Source: an uncultured Butyricicoccus sp.
GTDB taxonomy: Bacteria; Bacillota; Clostridia; Oscillospirales; Butyricicoccaceae
DNA length: 9,778 bases
Reading direction: 5' to 3'
Assembly: GCA_947575935.1 (NCBI GenBank)
Contig: CANPPM010000088.1
Coordinates: 1 to 9,778, forward strand
The translations under genes and the position numbers were made by a program. Below the pieces are notes generated by a model, which was not told the DNA's origin, made no database searches, and saw only the letters and a program-made list of their open reading frames with translations. Each line of letters opens with the position of its first letter. Position 1 is the stretch's first letter. Below are positions 6,200-9,778 of this stretch, in pieces.

Positions 6200-7486
6200 A
6201 TGCAGAAACTGTCGAATGAAGAGGCGTTTCTTCAGATCATGCAGGCGGAGATGTCGCCCGCGTTAGGGTGCACCGAGCCGATTGCCGTTTGCTATGCGGC
6301 GGGGGTCGCACGGCGGCACGCACCGGGGGAAATCCGCCGGATCAGCTGTAAGGCAAGCGTGAACATCATCAAAAATGTCGCTTCGGTTACGATCCCCGGT
6401 ACGGGCGGGCGTAATGGCATGAAGCTGGCGTGTGCGCTGGGCGCGGTCAAACCGGATATCGAGAGCAGGTTGGAAATTTTGAGCGGCCTGACCGAGGCGC
6501 AGCTGGAAGAAGCGCTTGCGCTGACCGGCCGGATATCGGTGGAACAGGCGCAGGTGAAATGCGCGCTTTATATCGAGGTGGAGATTGAGACCGACCAGCA
6601 CACCGCGCGCACGATTACGCAAGATTCCCACCTCAATACAACCTATTTAGAAGTGGACGGCAGCGCGCAGACGGTTGCCGGCGAGGGCGTGGCGGCAGAT
6701 GAAAATGAGACGCTGTATGCGGATCTGAACCTGAAAACGATCCTAGATTTCGCTGCGCAGACGCCGCTTGAACGGCTGACTGTTGTGCAGGATGCGATCC
6801 GCACCAATACGGCGATCGCAAAGGAGGGGCTGGCCCGGGAGTATGGCCTGCAGGTTGGCCGCACTTTGTCGGAATCGGTGGATAAGCTGATGCTGTCAAA
6901 CGATTTGGCGACCTATGCGATGATGCTGGCTTCCGCGGGGTCTGATGCGCGTATGGCGGGCAGCAGCCTGCCCGCGTACTCGAACTCTGGTTCGGGGAAT
7001 CAGGGGATTGCTGCGACCATGCCGGTTGTAGCCGCAGCCGAAAAGCTGGGCGCCGGCGAAGAAGCGCTGATTCGGGCCTGTACCATCAGCAATTTGACCG
7101 CGATTTTTATTAAGCATAAGCTGGGAAAACTGTCGCCGGTTTGCGGCGCGATCATTGCTGCGACCGGCGCATCCTGTGGGATTGTTTCCCTGATGGGCGG
7201 TGCGTTGCCGCAGACGGTGAGCGCAGTAAAGAATATGCTGGGCAATGTTGCCGGGATGTTCTGCGACGGGGCAAAGGCCAGTTGTGCACTTAAGGTGTCT
7301 ACCTGCGCCAATGCGGCGGTTCAGGCGGCGATCCTTGCGATGAATACCCATTATATTAAGGGGACAGACGGCATCGTAGGGAATACTGCCGACGAGACGG
7401 TCGCCAACTACTGCCGCGTATTGGCGGAGGGCATGCCCTCGCTTGACCAGACGCTGCTCGATATCATCATTAGTAAGGAAGCATAA
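6200..7486 (+). CDS. cyuA: L-cysteine desulfidase family protein (CyuA/YhaM-like, UPF0597)
   Basis: This 428-residue cytoplasmic enzyme opens with the family hallmark M-S-P-A-L-G-C24-T-E-P. It contains S-G-S-G-N-Q-G-I mid-protein and closes with G-T-D-G-I-V-G-N-T-A-D-E-T-V. As I recall it, the Methanocaldococcus jannaschii enzyme has essential Cys25 plus cluster ligands Cys282, Cys322 and Cys329. Here Cys24, Cys315, Cys355 and Cys362 match in order and in the 40- and 7-residue spacings, so a [4Fe-4S] cluster is likely. The family splits L-cysteine into pyruvate, ammonia and sulfide without pyridoxal phosphate. Related Fe-S L-serine dehydratase activity is the main alternative. It lies four bases after livF, suggesting that the imported compound, or a product of it, is a cysteine- or serine-like amino acid. 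Confidence 0.92.
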   Translation: MQKLSNEEAFLQIMQAEMSPALGCTEPIAVCYAAGVARRHAPGEIRRISCKASVNIIKNVASVTIPGTGGRNGMKLACALGAVKPDIESRLEILSGLTEAQLEEALALTGRISVEQAQVKCALYIEVEIETDQHTARTITQDSHLNTTYLEVDGSAQTVAGEGVAADENETLYADLNLKTILDFAAQTPLERLTVVQDAIRTNTAIAKEGLAREYGLQVGRTLSESVDKLMLSNDLATYAMMLASAGSDARMAGSSLPAYSNSGSGNQGIAATMPVVAAAEKLGAGEEALIRACTISNLTAIFIKHKLGKLSPVCGAIIAATGASCGIVSLMGGALPQTVSAVKNMLGNVAGMFCDGAKASCALKVSTCANAAVQAAILAMNTHYIKGTDGIVGNTADETVANYCRVLAEGMPSLDQTLLDIIISKEA

Positions 7487-7494
7487 AAAGGAGG
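7487..7494 (+). promoter_or_regulatory. Ribosome binding site that decides the start of the UroD-like gene
   Basis: AAAGGAGG directly follows the stop codon of the desulfidase gene and ends 8 bases before ATG 7503. A longer in-frame reading from 7443 would overlap that gene and give a basic leader without homology to the family, so 7503 is preferred. Confidence 0.85.
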
Positions 7495-7502
7495 AACAAC
7501 CC

Positions 7503-8516
7503 ATGAATGCAGCACAGCGTATCAGGGCCATGGTGGAGGGGCGGCCGGTCGACCGGATCGGGGTATCCGCATGGAAACACTTTTATTTGGAGGACCGTCA
7601 CCCGGTTGACTTTGTGAAACGGACTGTTGGATTTCAGCAGGCAAACGACTGGGATTTTATCAAGGTCAGCTATAATGGGTATTTGATGCCGGAGGCATTT
7701 GGCGCACAGATCGCATGGAGTCCGGATGACAATACCTTTCCGACGATGCTGAAACATAATGTGAACCATCCGGCAGAGTGGGCAAAGCTCCGCCCGGCAA
7801 GTGTCAAGGAGGGGGCGCTCCGCCGTGAAATCGACGCGACCGCCCGGATGGTAGAATATTTCAAGGGGGAGGTCCCGATCCTGCCCACCATTTTCAGCCC
7901 CCTGACCGCAGCACAGGAAATGTCCTGCGGCTGGCTGAATCCGTGGCCCATTATGGCAGACATTCAGTACAGCCCAAGCGAACTGCACAGCGGCCTCGAG
8001 ATCATTGCGGAGACGACCGAGCGCTTTTTGGAGGAGCTGTGCCGGGTTGGGATCGACGGAGTATTCTTTGCAACCCAGCTGGCCTGCTACAATCGTACCA
8101 CCAAAGAGCAGTATGAGGAATTTGGGCGGAAATATGACCTGCAGGTGCTCAACAGCATCAAGGATAAGACCTGGTTTAATATGATCCATATTCACGGCGC
8201 AGAGCAGCTGTTCTTTACCGAAATCGAGGATTATCCGGTGCAGGCATTTAACTGGGAGGATTTGAACAGCAATATTTCGCTGGAATTTGCCCGTGCGCAC
8301 AGTGATAAAATCCTCTGTGCCGGGGTTGAGCAGCTGCACGACTGGTATGAGCCGGACCGTACAGCGCTGAAGGAAAAGCTGCGGGCGCGTGCAGAGGCTG
8401 CGGTGCAGGCTGCGGGGCGTGACCGTTTCATTCTGGCTCCGGGATGCGTCGTGCCGACCGACGTTCCCGAATACCGCTTGACGGTTCTGAAAGAGGTTGC
8501 GGAGGAACTGTCATGA
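7503..8516 (+). CDS. Uroporphyrinogen decarboxylase-like (UroD/MtaA superfamily) protein
   Basis: The 337-residue protein has the layout of UroD-superfamily TIM barrels: an N-terminal R-I-R-A-M-x-E-G-x-x-V-D-R-I segment, a central region with D-W-D-F-I-K, and a G-I-D-G-V-F-F-A-T-Q strand. A metal-site-like stretch follows, His229-Ile-His231-Gly, then D-Y-P-V-Q-A-F-N-W and a late G-C315-V-V-P. In MtaA-type methyltransferases, zinc is held by an H-x-C...C pattern; here the first Cys position is His, giving H-x-H...C. The Arg-rich substrate motif of true heme-pathway UroD is not apparent, so heme synthesis is unlikely. Relatives move methyl groups to or from thiols or corrinoid proteins, but no corrinoid protein lies in the window. 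A C1 or C-S bond role is an inference from family and context; the substrate is unknown. Confidence 0.85.
   Translation: MNAAQRIRAMVEGRPVDRIGVSAWKHFYLEDRHPVDFVKRTVGFQQANDWDFIKVSYNGYLMPEAFGAQIAWSPDDNTFPTMLKHNVNHPAEWAKLRPASVKEGALRREIDATARMVEYFKGEVPILPTIFSPLTAAQEMSCGWLNPWPIMADIQYSPSELHSGLEIIAETTERFLEELCRVGIDGVFFATQLACYNRTTKEQYEEFGRKYDLQVLNSIKDKTWFNMIHIHGAEQLFFTEIEDYPVQAFNWEDLNSNISLEFARAHSDKILCAGVEQLHDWYEPDRTALKEKLRARAEAAVQAAGRDRFILAPGCVVPTDVPEYRLTVLKEVAEELS
8501..8506 (+). promoter_or_regulatory. Ribosome binding site of the Gfo/Idh/MocA gene
   Basis: GGAGGA lies within the last codons of the UroD-like gene, 6 bases before ATG 8513. The upstream in-frame start near 8444 would add an Arg-rich leader before the nucleotide-binding strand and is not supported. 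Confidence 0.8.
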
Positions 8517-9544
8517 AAAAGGCCCGTATCGGTATCATTGGCTGCGGGCAGATCGTGCGGATCCGTCATGCGCACGAGCTTGCCGGCTGCGCATGGGCAG
8601 AGACTGCAGGATATTATGATTTCGTGTCCGAGCGGGCGCAATCTTTTGTGGAGCAGTTTGGCGGCAAGGTCTATCGGGAGTATCAGGAAATGCTCCAAGA
8701 TCCTTCGGTTGACGGCGTGGTCATCTGCACGGCAAATGATGCGCATGCCAAGATGAGCGTAGAAGCGCTGCAGGCAGGGAAATACGTGCTGTGCGAAAAG
8801 CCAATGGCAAGCGACCTAGAAGGGGCGCAGGCAATTCTGGAGGCCGGCCGTGAAAGCAAAGGTTTTTTTATGGCGGCGCATAACCAGCGCTTTACCATGG
8901 CGCATCGAAAAGCAAAGGAACTGCTGGAGAGCGGCGCTATGGGGCGGGTGCTGTCGTTCCGGTGCACGCTTGCGCATCCCGGACCGGAACGGTTCAGCGT
9001 CAACCGTACCAATTCGTGTTGGTATTTGAACAAGGCGGCTTCCGGATTGGGCTGCATTTCCGATCTGGGCATTCATAAGTGCGATATCCTGATGCACTTG
9101 CTGGGGGAGCCGATTTCCCGCGTTGCCGCCACTGCCGGTACAAGGGACAAACGGGATGAGACGGGAGAACTTGCAAAGGTGTACGACAATGCGGTCTGTG
9201 TGCTGGAGACTCCTAGCGGCGTCATGGGGACGCTGAACCTTTCGTATACCAATTATGCGGGCATGGAAAATACAACGGTTTATTACTGTGAAAAGGGTGT
9301 GCTTCGCTGCCACTATTACCCGGATTGTGCACTTGAGGTGGTAATGGATGGGGCGGAGACCGTCCGGTATTTTGACGTGCCGCAGCCAAATTCCGGTGTG
9401 ATGGAGGCTTTTGCACGGGCGATCGTTGAGGGGCGGCCCTCTCCGGTCCCGGCGGAGGAAGCATACCGGGCGATGCGCGCTGTGTTTGCGATTGAGCAGT
9501 CGGCGCGTACAGGGGAAATGGTAACGCTGAAAGGGATGCTTTGA
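8513..9544 (+). CDS. Gfo/Idh/MocA-family NAD(P)-dependent oxidoreductase
   Basis: From ATG 8513, which overlaps the preceding stop as ATGA, the protein is 343 residues, normal for the family. The N-terminal Rossmann fold has I-G-I-I-G10-C-G12. Residues 94-97 read C-E-K96-P, the family's conserved E-K-P motif, whose lysine is usually catalytic. The C-terminal substrate domain contains G-C-I-S-D184-L-G-I-H188-K-C-D191, matching the D-x-G-x-H-x-x-D pattern, where His188 is the likely acid-base residue. Family members oxidise or reduce hydroxyl groups on sugars, inositols, sugar acids and related molecules. Its tight coupling to the UroD-like gene suggests that the two act on consecutive intermediates. 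The substrate cannot be told from sequence. It appears to be the last gene of the operon. Confidence 0.93.
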   Translation: MKKARIGIIGCGQIVRIRHAHELAGCAWAETAGYYDFVSERAQSFVEQFGGKVYREYQEMLQDPSVDGVVICTANDAHAKMSVEALQAGKYVLCEKPMASDLEGAQAILEAGRESKGFFMAAHNQRFTMAHRKAKELLESGAMGRVLSFRCTLAHPGPERFSVNRTNSCWYLNKAASGLGCISDLGIHKCDILMHLLGEPISRVAATAGTRDKRDETGELAKVYDNAVCVLETPSGVMGTLNLSYTNYAGMENTTVYYCEKGVLRCHYYPDCALEVVMDGAETVRYFDVPQPNSGVMEAFARAIVEGRPSPVPAEEAYRAMRAVFAIEQSARTGEMVTLKGML

Positions 9545-9600
9545 AAGCCGTCCGGATGCAGAACTGTGCGCAGGCGTTGTTAGGAAGGTTTTGGGAGATC

Positions 9601-9632
9601 CTGCAGGGGCGGCCAGGCGGCCGCCCCTGCAG
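9601..9632. repeat. Perfect 14-bp inverted repeat with 4-base loop
   Basis: Arm CTGCAGGGGCGGCC (9601-9614) pairs perfectly with 9619-9632 around the loop AGGC. The stem is very GC-rich and no T tract follows, so it is not a classical intrinsic terminator. It could stabilise the 3' end of the operon mRNA, or be a dispersed palindromic repeat of the genome. Confidence 0.75.
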
Positions 9633-9674
9633 CGCATTGGACGGTTGTGGCGTTGGGCCGGCGGCGTTTTCGTG

Positions 9675-9704
9675 CGGCGCGCCGCGTTTGGCAGGGGCGC
9701 GCCG
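9675..9704. repeat. 9-bp GC-only inverted repeat
   Basis: CGGCGCGCC at 9675-9683 pairs with GGCGCGCCG at 9696-9704 across a 12-base loop. The core GGCGCGCC is itself a palindrome present twice, so the two copies can pair with each other or alone. A further 6-bp stem (CGGCGG/CCGCCG, 9703-9719, loop ATTTG) overlaps its end by two bases, so the two stems may be alternatives. Function is unknown. Confidence 0.5.
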
Positions 9705-9720
9705 GCGGATTTGCCGCCGC

Positions 9721-9742
9721 AGCCCGCTGTACAGGGCTTTTT
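9721..9742 (+). terminator. Possible intrinsic terminator
   Basis: A short stem AGCCC (9721-9725) / GGGCT (9734-9738) with an 8-base loop runs straight into a T tract ending at 9742. The stem is short for a strong terminator, but the position after the last gene and the T run fit. It would end + strand transcription of the operon. Confidence 0.45.
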
Positions 9743-9746
9743 CATC

Positions 9747-9778
9747 AAGAAGGGGCAGCCAAACGGCTGCCCCTTCTT
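9747..9778. terminator. Strong, probably bidirectional, intrinsic terminator at the right edge
   Basis: Arm AAGAAGGGGCAGCC (9747-9760) pairs perfectly with 9765-9778 around an AAAC loop, a 14-bp stem. The outer bases are A-rich on the left and T-rich on the right, as in terminators usable from both strands. The window ends with the arm, so the following T tract cannot be seen. A convergent operon may lie to the right. Confidence 0.6.

Larger units (their letters stand above)
1..9544 (+). other. Putative single operon: LIV-type importer plus catabolic enzymes
   Basis: Eleven consecutive + strand genes have gaps of 2 to 44 bases or short overlaps, and no terminator-like hairpin lies between them. 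Overlaps at 4727 (livM/livG) and 8513-8516 (UroD-like/Gfo-Idh) and the 2-base gap at 5486-5487 imply translational coupling. The promoter must lie upstream of the window. The largest internal gaps (204-247 and 725-763) hold ribosome binding sites and no recognisable promoter. That all genes share one transcript is inferred from spacing. Confidence 0.7.
9545..9778. other. Gene-free 3' region rich in inverted repeats
   Basis: No credible coding region starts in these 234 bases. The antisense reading through it is a shadow of the dehydrogenase gene. The stretch is more GC-rich than the genes and contains four inverted repeats, listed separately, of which the last two look like transcription terminators. 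It probably separates this operon from whatever lies beyond the right edge. Confidence 0.7.

Noticed and set aside
7470..8339. Antisense reading frame of 289 codons opposite the UroD-like gene
   Set aside because: It covers a well-supported + strand gene and shows no domain pattern or convincing ribosome binding site.
7503..8516. Naming the UroD-like gene hemE
   Set aside because: The heme-pathway context and the Arg-rich N-terminal substrate motif of true uroporphyrinogen decarboxylase are absent, and an H-x-H...C metal-site pattern is present.
9601..9632. First 3' hairpin as an intrinsic terminator
   Set aside because: The stem is strong, but the bases after it are not T-rich, so it is listed as an inverted repeat.
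8816..9748. Antisense reading frame of 310 codons spanning the dehydrogenase gene and the 3' tail
   Set aside because: Its first part comes from the hairpin-rich tail and the rest mirrors the Gfo/Idh/MocA gene. The composition is Arg/His/Pro-rich with no recognisable fold.
1..9778. CRISPR array, tRNA, rRNA, insertion sequence or phage genes
   Set aside because: No regularly spaced repeats, cloverleaf-like sequence, transposase motif or phage protein was found on either strand by reading.

Overview
The window reads as one long, co-directional metabolic operon on the + strand, about 9.5 kb, entering from beyond the left edge and ending near position 9544. A GC-rich, gene-free tail of roughly 230 bases with several hairpins follows. 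The organism is most likely a Gram-positive anaerobe of the class Clostridia, perhaps a gut Oscillospirales member. The basis is strong AGGAGG-type ribosome binding sites before nearly every gene, a lipobox on the solute-binding protein, moderately high GC, and an oxygen-sensitive Fe-S type L-cysteine desulfidase. This placement is an inference, since no rRNA or other marker gene is present.

Layout: (1) the C-terminal end of a first branched-chain-amino-acid-type (LIV) solute-binding protein, 1-203; (2) a small L-2-amino-thiazoline-4-carboxylate (ATC) hydrolase-like protein, 248-724; (3) an SDR-family dehydrogenase, 764-1555; (4) a complete LIV-type ABC importer: lipoprotein solute-binding protein 1577-2815, permeases LivH 2843-3721 and LivM 3735-4727, ATPases LivG 4727-5485 and LivF 5488-6195; (5) an L-cysteine desulfidase-family enzyme, 6200-7486; (6) a uroporphyrinogen-decarboxylase-like (UroD/MtaA superfamily) protein, 7503-8516; (7) a Gfo/Idh/MocA-family dehydrogenase, 8513-9544; (8) a non-coding tail with four inverted repeats, two of them terminator-like.

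How the genes may work together: the importer supplies an amino-acid-like substrate, and the enzymes around it process that substrate. An ATC-hydrolase-like protein (a family known for opening a cysteine-derived thiazoline ring) and a cysteine desulfidase (cysteine to pyruvate, ammonia and sulfide) in the same operon suggest uptake and breakdown of a sulfur-containing, possibly cysteine-derived, compound. Two dehydrogenases and a UroD-like metal-dependent C1 or C-S enzyme may process the rest of the molecule. Individual family assignments are mostly secure. The pathway and the transported substrate are hypotheses. No promoter, tRNA, rRNA, CRISPR array, phage gene or transposase is visible.
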